Positions 5,428 through 5,638 of a DNA stretch of 5,638 bases are shown here, piece by piece. Both the position numbers and the translations under genes were made by a program. The DNA lies in contig JAKAAL010000335.1 of the NCBI GenBank assembly GCA_021802375.1, forward strand, positions 1 through 5,638. Reading direction: 5' to 3'. Under the pieces are notes generated by a model. It was not told the origin of the DNA, searched no databases, and saw nothing but the letters and a program-made list of their open reading frames with translations. The stretch's first letter is position 1. Each line of letters starts with the position of its first letter. Source of the stretch: Bacillota bacterium (GTDB taxonomy: Bacteria; Bacillota_E; Sulfobacillia; Sulfobacillales; Sulfobacillaceae).

Positions 5428-5638
5428 TTACATTCCACTCCTTTCGGTTGTAAGTTTGCGGACGTGATAATCCTTAATCCGTTTCCGCGTTTTAACCTTG
5501 GTATTGCGAACAAAATCCACGTCTGGAACATCCTCGGCTGCAACACCAAGCAGGTCCGGCGCCTGGAAATAATGGATGGTCACGTACGGTACATTTGCTT
5601 CTCGTGCACGTGTCAAAATCGCATTGGAACCATGTTGG
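5428..5638 (-). CDS. 3' end of an unidentified gene, possibly SLOG/Rossmann-type
   Basis: The frame is open from the right edge of the window to TAA at 5428-5430, about 69 codons, and the start lies outside. The visible part begins with HGSNAILTRAREANVPYVTIHY, which resembles the last strand-helix-strand of Rossmann-like SLOG/DUF2493 proteins, where a G-S/T-x-x-A...A-R-x-A-G-[IV]-P segment closes the nucleotide-binding fold. This is a short and therefore weak match. A basic tail follows (KVKTRKRIKDYHVRKLTTER). A TTG at 5616 could be read as a start, but it has no ribosome site and would cut through the conserved-looking segment. The stop abuts the methyltransferase start, so this gene belongs to the same operon. 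A role in binding or making a nucleotide would be an inference on top of a tentative match. Confidence 0.6.
   Translation of the reverse strand, partial: QHGSNAILTRAREANVPYVTIHYFQAPDLLGVAAEDVPDVDFVRNTKVKTRKRIKDYHVRKLTTERSGM
5438..5444 (-). promoter_or_regulatory. Shine-Dalgarno site for the methyltransferase
   Basis: AAAGGAG lies inside the last codons of the upstream gene, 10 nt before GTG 5427. It is only 4 nt before an ATG (5433-5431) that is the last sense codon of the upstream gene and is followed directly by TAA, so the junction reads ATG-TAA-GTG. Ribosomes ending the upstream gene would be in place to restart on the GTG, which supports coupling. Confidence 0.55.

Noticed and set aside
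1..5638. CRISPR array, tRNA or rRNA genes
   Set aside because: No regularly spaced direct repeats, no cloverleaf with a TTCRANNC arm and no ribosomal RNA segment were seen.

Overview
The window looks like accessory DNA from a moderate-GC bacterium. Frequent GTG and TTG starts, strong purine-rich Shine-Dalgarno sites and the two transposase families (IS4, ISL3) suggest Bacillota (for example a Sulfobacillus-like host), but this is a guess from style and not from a marker gene.

Left part (1-1558, minus strand): one IS4-family insertion sequence, nearly complete. Its transposase keeps the full-length frame and the YREK signature, but the second catalytic Asp of the DDE triad appears as Gly (GAT to GGT), so this copy is probably unable to transpose. 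Its leader can fold into a hairpin that buries the ribosome binding site, the kind of read-through protection known from IS10 and IS50. Imperfect terminal repeats can be drawn at about 5-26 and 1536-1558.

Middle (1558-2416): a graveyard. Directly abutting the IS4 end is the last ~50 codons of an ISL3-family transposase (plus strand), and a sequence at about 2111-2133 looks like an ISL3 terminal repeat. Between them lies about 400 bp of GC-rich DNA without a gene, including a stretch (1791-1873) that folds on paper into a neat three-way junction and may be a structured RNA. From about 2146 to 2400 there is a fragment of a high-GC protein gene, split by a single-base frameshift at a C/G homopolymer; I do not recognise its family.

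Right part (2417 to the right edge, minus strand): five tightly packed genes reading leftwards, apparently one operon. In order of transcription they are the 3' end of an unidentified gene (possibly a SLOG/Rossmann-type nucleotide-binding protein), a class I SAM-dependent methyltransferase, an all-helical protein with His/Asp/Glu motifs like a zinc-dependent phospholipase C or ACP phosphodiesterase, an unrecognised 188-residue protein, and an unrecognised ~300-residue protein. Junctions are 0 nt, 20 nt, 13 nt and a 4-nt GTGA overlap, which argues for co-translation and a shared task. What that task is cannot be read from the sequence: a small-molecule modification pathway or a nucleotide-signal defence system would both fit. 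This operon is the best candidate for something undescribed in the window.
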